Translations under genes and position numbers: made by a program | Source of the DNA: Saccharum officinarum | Taxonomy: Eukaryota > Streptophyta > Magnoliopsida > Poales > Poaceae | Direction of reading: 5' to 3' | NCBI GenBank assembly: GCA_020631735.1 | Contig: CM036209.1 | Location: 3,447,451 to 3,511,450, forward strand | Length of the DNA stretch: 64,000 nucleotides | The notes under the pieces: generated by a model | Told to the model about the DNA's origin: nothing | Databases searched by the model: none | Seen by the model: only the letters and a program-made list of their open reading frames with translations | Shown here: positions 47,339-58,396 of the stretch, in pieces | Layout of the letters: every line of letters starts with the position of its first letter | Numbering within the stretch: position 1 is the first letter of the stretch

Positions 47339-48401
47339 CCATGCCCAAGGAAAGGTACTTCTTGAAGCCAGAATTTCGCACTTACTGAACTTTTCATATA
47401 GTTGATGTTCACGCAGTCTTATGAGAACTATACGCAGATGTTCAGTGTGGTCTTCCTCATTTTCAAATATATCATGATGTCATCTATAAATATCACCACA
47501 AACTTGTCCAATTCGGGGCATAAACACCGAATTCATCAAGTAACATAAAGTGTGCGGGGCGTTGGTCAAGCCAGGAGAAGAAACATAACAAGATACTCAT
47601 AAAGACCGTATCGGGTAGAGAAGGCTATCTTTGAAACATCTTCCGGGCGGATTTTAATTTGATGGTAGTCAATCTTAGATCGATCTTGGAGAAAACTTTA
47701 GCTTTAGACAACTGATGAACAAGATGTCATAATGGGCCGGGTAGAGAGGTACTTATTTTTGACAGTGACTGCATTCAGAGTCTATTAATCTACGCACATC
47801 CTTAACGACTGATCTTCTTCTTTACAAAGATAGCGGGACATCCCCACGAAGACGAACTAGGGCGAATCAACCCCTTCTTCAAAAGTTCATTCAACTACAC
47901 CTTAAGTTCAGCTAGTTCATTTGAGGCATTCTATAGGGTCTCCTAGAGATGGGAGCCGTGCCAGGCAACAACTCAATTTTAAATTCCACATCCCGATCCG
48001 AAGGGAGTCCGCACAAATCATCGGAAAAAAACATCCGGAAACTCATTTACTACGGAAATTTTAGCCAACGCCTTTGCTTGCACAGCATGAACTTCCCCAG
48101 ACAAATCAACTTTGCTAGGAAGTTGTACCAGAAAACCCTTTTATCTATAGGATCTCTGAGCATAACTACCCGAGTGGATGTATCAATGAGTACCCCATTC
48201 TGATTTCATCCAATTTCATGCCCAGAATAACATCTATGCTTAATCCCGGCAAAACCACTAAGGCAAGCGAGTACTTTTGCCCTCTATCTCAAGCTCAAGA
48301 CTCCCCACTACTTTTATTTGTGGAAATATTCCCACTTGCTGCGCTAATGCAATAACCCCACCTTCAACAGTATGCAATTTGTGAGCAAACTTTGATGCAA
48401 A
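47339..48401 (-). pseudogene. Gypsy reverse transcriptase and protease remnants (inner element B), cut by gap 2
   Basis: Nucleotide similarity to 35960-36990 is clear, but small insertions and deletions are dense, so only scraps of RT can be read. The protease flank ([15 protein letters not shown], then [12 protein letters not shown]) is at about 48310-48400, next to the gap. Indel density rises toward the contig end, which may reflect poor consensus rather than real decay. Confidence 0.7.
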
Positions 48402-48501
48402 NNNNNNNNNNNNNNNNNNNNNNNNNNNNNNNNNNNNNNNNNNNNNNNNNNNNNNNNNNNNNNNNNNNNNNNNNNNNNNNNNNNNNNNNNNNNNNNNNNN
48501 N
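48402..48501. other. Assembly gap 2 (100 N)
   Basis: Exactly 100 N. Gypsy protease lies to the left and the 3' non-coding region of Sirevirus S1 to the right, an unnatural join. With C2 flipped, the sequences flanking this gap would overlap by about 2.4 kb (14236 to about 16625, against 48502 to about 50890). Confidence 0.95.
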
Positions 48502-48657
48502 ATCACACGACGACATGTCACAACGCAATGCAAATGACTGAAATGTAAACATGATGCATGAATGTAGCACACAAGAAAAAAACGAAAAACCCTCTCTCAA
48601 AACTCCCCTGAAACTACTCTCTCTCCCCCTTTGGCATCAAGCGCCAAAAAAACTAAT

Positions 48658-51135
48658 CTAAGGATCTGACGGGGGACAGACGGAGTCGTGTCGGGTGCCG
48701 AGGTGCGCGGAGTAACACGAAGTGTAGAGAATCTCCCTCGGAATCTGAGCTATCTGGCTGACCCTCTGAAGAAACACGTGGCTGTGAAGCGGTCTGGGTC
48801 TGAGCGGCAGGAACAGGTACTGACGTAGTAGCAATAAGAGGATCCGTCTGAGTGACCTGAGCCTGTAGCGAGCCAATAGCTGGAGGATCTGTCGAGGCAA
48901 CTGACGAAGGAAGAGTCTCTGTAGTACCGGTCCCTGTCACTGGAGGAATAGCTGCCTCTGAAGCTGACAACCCTGAAGAAGTAGCAAAGGTAGTGTGCGA
49001 GGGCGTCGGCTGACCAGTCAACTCGCTGTAGGTAGCACTGAAATCACCGAAGGGTGTGCCTGTCAGGAGGTGAGGGCGAGGCTGGTCTGAAGGTGTAAAC
49101 CCCGTGTGAATAGGCGTGAAGCTCGGGGACTGGAATGACTGGGGAACCTGCTGCTGTGGAGATGTGAACTGAAATCCGGCTGTCCCTGACTCGATGGATC
49201 ACTGGATTGTAAAGCAGAAGTCAGGACAGAAGCAGGCGGAGGAACCCCAACAGTGACTAGGTGGCGCAGGAGATCCAAGTACTGCTGCTGACTAGCTGCA
49301 CTCTGTCGCTGAATCTCGTACTGCTGCGCTGCATTTCAACCTGCTGCCTCTGGATCTCAAGCTGCTGACGCTGAAACTCGTCCTGACGAGCCTGAATCTG
49401 TGCAAGTGCTGCAGCTGTGTCCTGAGCCTGTCGCTGTATCTGCTGTTGCTGCTGCTCCTGTGCCTGGGTCAACCTCTCAAGTATAGCCACCATGGCTGGG
49501 TCTGTGCGGGAGGCTGAACCAGAGCCACCGGCCTCGTGGTCGTGAGACCGAGGAGACCGGTACCTGGGGATGGGCTGGTAGTCCTCATCAGTGCTGTCAG
49601 ATGTCACATCCTCAGGAAGATCAGCAGGCTGAGCGTCAAGATCGGCAAGCTCTGCCTCTGCAAGCTCATCAACTGTGGCGTCCTGCTCAGCTGCTGTCTC
49701 AGGAACCTCAGGTCGCACACGCTGTCCTGGCACTGGGGCCTGATCTCTGGTGACTGAAGCCCAAAGCTGACGGATATCATACTCAGGGAAAGCAGTAGTC
49801 GTATCTGATATCTCAGCTCGGATCTCTGCTGGTAACTGGATGGATGATCTAATGATGAAGCAGATCCAGTGTGCATAGGGCAGCTGACGATTACCCTTGA
49901 AGCCCTCAGCTATGGTGTCCTCCATCTCACTAAGTATGAGATCCCAAATGTCAAACTGTGTCTGTGAGAGGAGGTGGTGAACAACCCATAGCTGCATCCG
50001 AGTCAGTCCCTCTCTGTAGCCAAGTCTGGGAAGTAGAGTGCGTCTGACTATAGCATCCAGAACTCTGGCAAGTGGTGTCAAACTGGCAGGCGTGCGACGA
50101 GACCCTTCGCCAAAAGGCTCACGGAAGCAGGGTCGAACCAAGTCTGTAGGTGGCACTGCACCGCCGTGAGGGCGTCTCGGTGGAGGAGTCTGACCAAAAC
50201 ACAGCTGATGTATCTTTGTGTTGGAAGCTGGGAGTCTGAGAATCTCCCGCACTCTGGTGCTGTATAGACGGTGATCGCGGCCTCGGAATGCAAAGTGAAT
50301 GAAATCATGGGCAGGATCAATCCATAGTGAAGCATAAAACTCTCTGACCCATGTGCCGCAGTATGCACCTGTCCGTCCAAGAAGATCTGACAAGCCTGGC
50401 AGAAAGGACAGGTGCGGACGTAGCTGTCTCCCACAACCTCAACTAGTGACTCAAGTCGACAGACCCTCTGTGGTCGGAAAGCAATACCGCTGTCAACTAG
50501 AGCCCTGTAGAAATCCTCCTGAAGTGGGGTATAGAAGCCTTCTGAAGCTCTGGGATCCCTCACAGGTGGAAACCACCGACTGACCTCCACGAACCTCAAC
50601 CCCTGCACCTGACGTGCTGTAGCACCCCTCAAGTCAAAGTGCTCGACCGGGGTGAACCTCTAGCTCTGGGAGGAGGACGTGCTCCACGACGCTGGCCCTC
50701 TGGCCTAGGAGTCACCTGAGTACGTGCGCGTGTGGAGCGGCGACGTGGTGGAGACTGAGCTGGCTGCTCCTCTGTGTCCTCTGTAGCCTCTGGAGCCTCT
50801 GTGGCCTCTGGAGCCTCTGTGGCCTCTGGAGGTGGATCAACTGACATACCCTCTGTAGCTCCAGTATCCTCAGTACCCTCAGTGGCCTCTGTGCCGAGCT
50901 GTCGACCTTCTAGATGAAAGCGACGCTCGCCTATGCGTATGCCACTGCTCCTGCCACCTCTCTCTGCCTGCTCTGCTGCATCTGCCACGGCCTGAGCAAT
51001 CTCTGCCTCTGTAAGTGTCTTCTTCTTCTTTCTGGCCAAGATCTTGATACGCTTCCCACGTGCAATCTCAGACCGACGAGGAGGACTGTCGTCCCCGTCA
51101 CCAGGAGCACCACCGGCGTTCTTGCAACGCACCAT
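48658..51135 (-). pseudogene. Sirevirus S1 accessory (env-position) ORF, frameshifted copy
   Basis: The ATG at 51135 starts MVRCKNAGGAPGDGDD, followed by a Lys-rich stretch (ILARKKKKTLTEAEIAQ), Glu/Ala/Thr repeats and the same conserved part as 14236-16475 (FYASLWIDPAHDFIHFAFRG). The final stop is at 48658-48660. Gln is intact at the three sites that are TAG in the other copy, but small indels near about 50650, 50430, 49330 and 49170 shift the frame. Some fall in short homopolymers, so sequencing error is possible. Function is unknown; it lies downstream of pol and is preceded by its own promoter-like leader (51136-52757). Confidence 0.7.
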
Positions 51136-52757
51136 GCTGACAAACTGACCGAAAACCTCTGAAAGATGGTGAACTGTCACTCGAGAGGCTTGGCCTCAAT
51201 CCGTATCCGCAGGCTTGGCCTCGGATTCAGCAAACTGATCTCACCCTGACACACGGACAGACTCGCTGCAACGACGGAATAGAGAGATCTACTATAAGCA
51301 CATATATAACTAAAAGGTACGAAACCCTAGAGATAGCAAGCATATGAGATACGATGTGAATCGAAAACGCGAAGCTACCTCGGATCGACGAGACGACGGT
51401 GACAAGATGAGATGACCTAGATCGCGAGATTCCCGAAATCGCCGGACGAGCTCTGATTTGCCGAAACATGATGCAATTAGGATTAAAAGAAAGAATTACG
51501 GCAAACCCTAGCGAGGAGGTCAAGGTGACGCGAAACAACCTTGCGAAGAAGACGACGCGCGACAAAACCTCGACGACGAACAATCGAACGACGTTACGCG
51601 AACCCTAGGGTTAGGGTTAGGGCAACTCGACGAAGATCGATCGGAGGCGAGCGTGAGGCAGTCCACTGCCGGAGATGATGCTGGCAAGCAAGGAGCGTGG
51701 CTCACCGGCGGCGGAGGTGCGAGCGGGCGGCGGTGGCGCGGTGGCGCGCGGGCGGCGGTGGCGCGGGCAGGCACGGGCAGTGCTGGCGCGCGCGCGAGCG
51801 AGGGCCGGCGCGGGGCAGGACGAAGGCTAGCTTGCCGGAGGCGAGGACGAAGGCGATGGCGCGGCGGCTGCGGCAAAAGCTCGGGCTGAGGAAGAAACAC
51901 GGCCGAGGACGAACCGGTATATGAAGGGTCAGATCCGCTCGACGCGTGATGACCGGACGCGGTGGTCGTTATGACCGGACGCGGTGGTGCAGCGTCCGGT
52001 CACACTCCAGTAAGCTCCTGGAGTGACCGGACGCGGTCAGAGTCCGGTCGAGGGGAGCTCGGGAAATCATCGCGAATGACCGGACGCGGTGGTGGTAACC
52101 GGGACCGGACGCGGTGGTCAACAGCGGCGCGTCCGGTGCAGCGTCCGGTCACTAGATCTGGAGTTGGTCTTCTGGATGACCGGACGCGCTGGTGGACGCC
52201 GGGACCGGACGCGGTGGTGAAGCATCACTGCGTCCGGTGCAGCGTCCGGTCCAGCGTCCGGTCACTGTTCTTCGCCCTTCTTCGTTCCGAACTACGACGC
52301 GACTTCTCCCAATCAGGTTCCAATTCAAGAAGACACAAATAAACACCAATTGGAACACGATATGAGTGACCTCACTCAAACCCTCAAATTTTTAAAATAG
52401 ATTGCCTTAGGCTAGTATTATTTTTAAGAAAATAGGCAATAAACACCCAAGGAGCAACGTATGGCCATGCAATAGAGTTTTTGAACCTTTAGGAGCGTCA
52501 AAATGCTCTCTCTATCCATGGACGAACACAGAGGTTGCTCAAAGCTTAACCGAAAAGAAACGACAAGAACAACAACCATGCATATGCAATGCAATACAAG
52601 AAGGTAAAACTAGAATGCTTGTCAAGTTTGATCCACGGTTAGGCTTCTTCACTCCTCCAAAGAAGGGTTATCGTAACCGTGTTAGCCAAGCCCTAAAAAC
52701 ATTGCGATAAAATAAACATGGCATATTATACAATGCAATGCAAGGGACAACACACGC
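51136..52757 (-). promoter_or_regulatory. S1 region between pol and accessory ORF: promoter-like leader and palindrome array
   Basis: No protein-coding gene is supported. Read on the minus strand it holds accggac palindromes (52266-51944), a GC-rich C/T-rich leader with a donor-like GCCG/GTGAGC, a telomere-repeat-like CCCTAACCCTAACCC (51611-51622), an intron-like T-rich stretch, and then the accessory ATG. This order looks like a plant promoter plus 5' leader. That it drives the accessory ORF is inference. ORFs 51520-51900 are low-complexity Pro/Arg and are rejected. Confidence 0.4.
51944..52266. repeat. Internal accggac motif array of S1
   Basis: Many copies of gaccggacgcggtgg and cagcgtccggtc, with unit spacing of about 20-60 bases, outside the LTR. 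The motif is the same as in the LTR clusters but mostly without the perfect palindrome. Confidence 0.8.
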
Positions 52758-55700
52758 TCATTTTTTAAAGTTGCTAGAATCAAGCACATTGAGTTCACTT
52801 CTTAACCTACAAAAGGTTGCCTCATCCAAAGGTTTAGTGAAGATATCCGCTAATTGATTTTCACTTCTTACACCTTCTAGTGATATGTCATTTTTAGCAA
52901 CGTGATCTCTTAGAAAGTGATGGCGGATATCAATGTGCTTGGTGCGAGAGTGTTGTACCGGATTGTTAGCAATTTTAACGGCACTTTCATTATCACATAA
53001 AAGTGGCACCTTTTCAAGAACAATTCCATAGTCTAGGAGGGTTTGTTTCATATATAAGATTTGTGCACAACAAGCCCCCGCGGCAATGTATTCCGCCTCG
53101 GCGGTGGACAAAGCCACACTATTTTGCTTTTTAGATGACCAAGATACTAAAGATCTTCCAAGCAAATGGCACCCTCCGGATGTGCTTTTTCTATCAATTT
53201 TGCAACCGGCATAGTCCGAATCGGAATAGCCAACTAGTTGGAATCTAGCTCCTTTGGGATACCAAAGACCAATGCTTGGGGTGAGCTTAAGATATCTTAG
53301 GATTCTTTTTACGGCACTTAGGTGAGGTTCTTTAGGGCACGCTTGAAAGCGGCACACATGCACACACTAAACATGATATCGGGCCTAGATGCGGTAAGGT
53401 ACAACAAGCTACCAATCATAGAACGGTAGAGAGTTTGATCAACCGGTTTACCTCCCTCATCTAGGTCGAGATGTCCATTTGATGGCATTGGGGTCTTGAT
53501 TGGTTTGCATTCTTCCATCTTGAATCTTTTGAGAAGATCCTTGGTATACTTTTCTTGAGAGATGAAAATCCCTTCTCTCATTTGCTTTACTTGAAATCCA
53601 AGGAAGAATGTGAGCTCACCAATCATTGACATCTCGAACTCCTTCGACATCAATTCACCAAATTCCTTGCAATAATCTTCATTTGTTGATCCGAAGATGA
53701 TATCATCAACATATACTTGACAAATAAAGATCTCCCCATTAAACTTCTTGGTGAATAGTGTGGTGTCGACCTTCCCAATGGTGAAGCCCTTCTCAATGAG
53801 GAAGTCCCGGAGGCGCTCATACCACGCTCTAGGGGCTTGCTTGAGCCCATATAACGCCTTGGACAACCTATAAACATGATTAGGATATCTAGGGTCTTCA
53901 AACCCGGGAGGTTGATTAACATAGACTAGTTCATTTATAAAGCCATTTAAGAATGCACTTTTCACATCCATTTGATATAGTTTCATATCATGATGTGATG
54001 CATATGCAAGGAGGATACGAATGGCTTCAAGTCTTGCAACGGGTGCAAAGGTCTCTCCAAAATCAAGACCTTCAACTTGAGAGAACCCCTTTGCAACTAG
54101 TCTTGCCTTGTTCCTCACCACTATGCCTTGGTCATCTTGCTTGTTTCGGAACACCCACTTGGTTCCAATGACTCTTGCACCTTTAGGATGCTCTTCAAGT
54201 GTCCATACTTGATTGCGGGTGAAGTTGTTCAATTCTTCATGCATTGCATTCACCCAATCCGGATCTTGAAGAGCTTCTTCTACATTCTTAGGTTCAACGC
54301 AAGAGACAAAAGAGTGATGTTCAACAAAAGAAGCTAGCTTTTGAGATCGAGTCATTACTCCCTTTGTAGGACTCCCTATGATGAGATCTTGTGGATGTGC
54401 TTGAAGTAGTGGTGAGTTTCTTCTATCAACCACTTGAGGAGGTGGATGGGGAGCATCAACATCTTGAGCTTGTGCCTCGGCTTGTTCATGAGAGACATAA
54501 GTGTCTTCATTTTCAACTCTCTCATTCTTGTCATCATCTTGAGGCACACGTGATGAAGATGGTGGATCAACAATTTGTACATCGTCATCATCATCTTTTG
54601 GCTTGATGTCTCCCACCGGCATGTTCTTCATGGCCTCCCTCAAGGGTTCATCACCTACATCATCACAATTCTCAATTGCTCCTTGGGAGCCGTTAGATTC
54701 ATCAAATTCCACATCATATGTTTCTTCAACCAAACCGGTGGCATGGTTAAATACTCTATATGCTTTGGACTTTGATGAGTAACCAACAAGAAAACCAATA
54801 TCACAACGTCTTTGAAACTTCCCTAGGTGTTGACGCTTCTTGTAGATGTAACATTTGCAACCAAACACCCGGAAGAAAGAGACGTCCGGCTTCTTCCCAT
54901 TAAGCAACTCATAGGGGGTCTTGCCAAGAAACTTTTGTAGGAAGAGGCGATTTGAAGCATAGCATGCGGTGTTGATTGCCTCGGCCCACAACTTCTCCGG
55001 AGTGTTGTACTCATCTAGCATTGTTCTTGCAAGGGTGATCAAAGTTCGGTTCTTTCTCTCAACTACACCATTTTGTTGAGGAGTGTAGGTTGAAGAGACC
55101 TCATGCTTGATTCCAATTTCATCACAATAAGCTTCAATGTTGGTGTTGTCAAACTCTTTCCCATTGTCACTTCTAATCTTCTTTATCTTGACTTCAAATT
55201 CATTTTGAGCTCTCTTTGCAAACTTCTTGAAGCAATTTGCCACTTCGGATTTGTCATGAAGGAAGAAAGTCCATGTATACCTTGAGTAGTCATCCACTAT
55301 CACAAGACAATAGAGATTACCACCCAAGCTCTTGTATGTTGTAGGCCCAAACAAATCCATGTGTAGAAGTTCTAGCACTCTTGAAGTTGACATGAAAGCT
55401 TTGGTTGGATGAGTGTTTGCAACTTGTTTGCCCGCTTGACATGCACTACAAGGTTTGTCCTTTTCAAACTTCACATCCTTCAATCCTCTCACTAGTTCTT
55501 TCTTCAATAGCTTGTTGAGAGTGTTCATTCCAACATGAGCAAGCCTCCTATGCCAAAGCCAACCAAGTGAGGTCTTGGTGAACAAACATGTCATCAAATT
55601 TGCATCTTCGGAGGTGAAGTCAACAAGATAAAGATTGTTGTATCTAAAGCCTTTGAATATCACTTGCTTGTCATCTATCTTTGAAACTTCCACTTCATTT

Positions 55701-55981
55701 GGTGTGAACAAGCATTGGAAGCCAAGGTCACAAAGTTGCCCAACGGATAACAAGTTGAAACTCAATGAAGCAACATAGAGCACATTTGAGAGTGAGTGAT
55801 CATGTGATATTGCAATCTTGCCTATACCCTTGACTTTGCTCTTTGAATTATCCCCAAATGTGATCTTCTCTTGACATATTCCATTCTCTTCAATGGTGGT
55901 GAACATACGAGGATCACCGGTCATATGTTGAGTGCAACCACTATCAATAACCCAATGAGATCCACCGGTCTTGTAGTTCAC
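52758..55981 (-). CDS. Sirevirus S1 pol (protease, integrase, RT, RNase H) with one frameshift
   Basis: Frame 55981-53318 (887 codons): protease DSGC at residues 13-16; integrase HHCC at H144, H149, C178 and C181; catalytic D209, D272 and E308 (a D-35-E spacing); RT with YQMD (D672) and YVDD (757-760). Integrase before RT is the Ty1/copia order. At about 53348 one base appears missing (GCCGC for GCCCGC), shifting the frame; RNase H continues at 53363-52758 ([44 protein letters not shown]). All catalytic residues I can see are kept. Pol overlaps the gag end by 38 bases in the +1 frame. The element would be near-functional apart from this indel, which could be a consensus error. Confidence 0.9.
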
Positions 55982-58343
55982 CTACACACAAGAGATCAAG
56001 CTTTTTGTTTAGGGACCCAAACTTGAGAGGGCCCTTGACTTTCTCAACTAGTGACTTGGCAACCCATATTTTCTTTGGCCTATTCTTGTTTGGGGGACCC
56101 AAAAACATGACTTTCATCTTTCCATTTGAATCTTTTCTTAGCATATAATGAGCATTGAAGGCGAAAGGTCTAGCATGCTTGGGCAAGGGTTGTGGTGGTG
56201 GAGTTTTGCATTCATGAGCAAAGTGACCTTCTTGACCACACTCAACACATCTCTTTGGCTTGGGCTTTGACTTGCTTTGTTGTTGTTGAGCTTTTGCTTT
56301 CTTCTCTTGATTTGCCAAGTACCCAATACCACTTCTATCCATCTTCATTACGGTGTTCATGAGGAGCTCACTTTGCAAATGTTGGCCTCTTGTGAACTTG
56401 CTTAGGCCGGTCTTGAGATGCTCTTTTTCTTGCTTGAGCTTTTTGTTTTCTTCAATGAGTGACTCATTTGTTGGTTGCTTCTCAAGAGCCATCAAACCTT
56501 TTAGCTTCTTGTTCTCATTTGCAAGCTTCTCATTCTCACTCTTAATCTTGGCATAATCATCATGGTTGCTTGACTCAACCACACTCTTGCCTTTGCTACT
56601 AGAACCTTGCTCAATGCTTTCAATGATCAAGTCATCACATGATGTAGCTATATCACACTTAACAACATGGTTAGTAGCATCATGTGTCTCAAGAGCAAGT
56701 TCATTAGCAACCACAAGACTATCATAGTCAATTTTTAATGTGGTGTATTTGTCCTTTAGAGAATTATGTCTAGTGATGAGCTCATCATGCTTCTTCTCAA
56801 GTTTATCATGTTGATCTTTAAGCTCTTTATAAGAGGTTTTGAGCTCCTTGAGAGTGGAAGACATCACTTCATTTTGAACTCTAAGCTCACCACTAGTCTT
56901 TTGAATATTTTCAAGCTTGGATGAGAGTGATTCATTTTCATTTTGAAGATCATCATTTTCACTTCTAGTCCTTCTTATGATTTTAGTGTATTTGTTTAGC
57001 AATTTTACAAGTTCATCATAAGAAGGTGAGTCATATTCATCATCACTATCACTATCATCATCATCATCACTATCATGGTTTTGTACCTTTCGTTCACCCT
57101 TGGCCATAAGGCATAGGTGAGTAGTGGACGATGATGGTGAAGGAGGCGGTGAAGGTGGTGATGAAGATGTTGGTGAAGATGATGGCCCCATCACAAATGC
57201 GGCAACCTTCTCTTTCTCATCATCGCTCTCATCTTCGGAGGACTCACAAGATGATTCAATGTCGGTGAGCCAATCACCAACAATGTATGCCTTTCCTCCC
57301 TTCTTCTTCTTGTGGAACTCCTTCTTCTTGCCATCCTTCTTCTTGTATGGCTTGTTCTTCTTCTTCTCTTCTTCTTCATCACTTGAATCATTTTTCTTGC
57401 CCTTGTTCTTGTTCTTGTACTTGTCTTTTGGTGGTCTAGGGCATTGATGAGCTAGGTGGCCAAGTTCACCACAATTGTAGCAATCCATCTCCGAGATTGG
57501 CTTTCTCTTGCTACTTGTGAAGAATTTCTTCTTCTTGCCATCGAACTTGATGCCACTCTTGTTGAGCTTCTTTAGCATCTTGGTGGTCTTTCTCACCATG
57601 AGTGCAAGTGATTCATCATCAACATCACTTTCACTTGAGCTTTCTTGCACCATCATGGCTTGGCCCTTCTTCTTCTTCTTGTCATGACTAGCTTTGAAGG
57701 CCAAGTCTTTCTTCTTGGAAGATGATGAGCCCTCTTCCGGAGTGATATGCATGTACATCTCATGAGCATTGATTTTCCCTAATACTTGAGTCGGTGTTGC
57801 GGTGGAAAGATCACTTTGGTGAAGCACGGTGACAATGTGACCATACTTCTCAACGGGAAGCACACTCAAGATCTTCCTTGCAACATCCGATTGGCTCATT
57901 TTGGTGAGCCCAAGAGCATTGAGGTCCTCTACAAGAACATTCAAGCGAGTGTACATGTCATTAGCACTTTCTTTGGGAAGCATCTCAAAAGAATTAATTT
58001 TCTTTAAAGCTATGTGATAGCGTTCCTCACGCTCACTCTTAGTTCCCTCATGGAGAGCACAAAGATTTTCCCACAATTCATGAGCGTTCTTTGCATTACG
58101 CACGCGATTGAAGATATCTTTGCCTAAGCCCCGGTAGAGTGCATTTTTGGCCTTTGCATTCCACCGGTCGTACTTCTCCTCGTCACCACTTGGGTTAGCG
58201 GGATCCCTTATGGGGGGAAGCCCTTCGGTTGCGGCTCTAAGGCACCCAACATCTATGGCTTCGAGGTACGCCTCCATACGAATTTTCCAATATGGAAAAT
58301 CGTCTCCCTCAAAAGTGGGAGGTGGTCCTTCCCCATTAGACAT
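55944..58343 (-). CDS. Sirevirus S1 gag (799 aa, intact)
   Basis: The ATG at 58343 follows the PBS by 38 bases. The N-terminal part is the plant copia gag ([16 protein letters not shown], then [19 protein letters not shown]). Two CCHC zinc knuckles bind [17 protein letters not shown] (288-301) and [14 protein letters not shown] (699-712). Between them are Lys-rich and Asp/Ser-rich stretches and a long coiled coil (about 460-650, [20 protein letters not shown]). Large gag proteins with coiled coils are typical of Sireviruses. The frame is uninterrupted. The gag end ([16 protein letters not shown]) overlaps pol in another frame, so pol would need a frameshift or separate initiation. Confidence 0.92.
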   Translation of the reverse strand: MSNGEGPPPTFEGDDFPYWKIRMEAYLEAIDVGCLRAATEGLPPIRDPANPSGDEEKYDRWNAKAKNALYRGLGKDIFNRVRNAKNAHELWENLCALHEGTKSEREERYHIALKKINSFEMLPKESANDMYTRLNVLVEDLNALGLTKMSQSDVARKILSVLPVEKYGHIVTVLHQSDLSTATPTQVLGKINAHEMYMHITPEEGSSSSKKKDLAFKASHDKKKKKGQAMMVQESSSESDVDDESLALMVRKTTKMLKKLNKSGIKFDGKKKKFFTSSKRKPISEMDCYNCGELGHLAHQCPRPPKDKYKNKNKGKKNDSSDEEEEKKKNKPYKKKDGKKKEFHKKKKGGKAYIVGDWLTDIESSCESSEDESDDEKEKVAAFVMGPSSSPTSSSPPSPPPSPSSSTTHLCLMAKGERKVQNHDSDDDDDSDSDDEYDSPSYDELVKLLNKYTKIIRRTRSENDDLQNENESLSSKLENIQKTSGELRVQNEVMSSTLKELKTSYKELKDQHDKLEKKHDELITRHNSLKDKYTTLKIDYDSLVVANELALETHDATNHVVKCDIATSCDDLIIESIEQGSSSKGKSVVESSNHDDYAKIKSENEKLANENKKLKGLMALEKQPTNESLIEENKKLKQEKEHLKTGLSKFTRGQHLQSELLMNTVMKMDRSGIGYLANQEKKAKAQQQQSKSKPKPKRCVECGQEGHFAHECKTPPPQPLPKHARPFAFNAHYMLRKDSNGKMKVMFLGPPNKNRPKKIWVAKSLVEKVKGPLKFGSLNKKLDLLCVGELQDRWISLGY

Positions 58344-58381
58344 CTTGCTCTAGGCGGTAAAGCCTAAAAATAGAGCAACAC

Positions 58382-58394
58382 GGCTCTGATACCA
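58382..58394 (-). other. Primer-binding site of S1
   Basis: Minus strand TGGTATCAGAGCC, complementary to the initiator-methionine tRNA 3' end, two bases inside the LTR end at 58397. Confidence 0.9.
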
Positions 58395-58396
58395 AT

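Noticed and set aside
48658..51135. True viral envelope gene
   Set aside because: No signal peptide, membrane anchor or fusion-type segment could be seen. Only its position after pol suggests env.
51611..51622. Interstitial telomere
   Set aside because: Only two to three repeat units, typical of a promoter telobox rather than telomeric DNA.
51520..51900. Pro/Arg-rich ORF on the minus strand and its plus-strand partners
   Set aside because: Low-complexity translation of a GC-rich leader, with no conserved domain.
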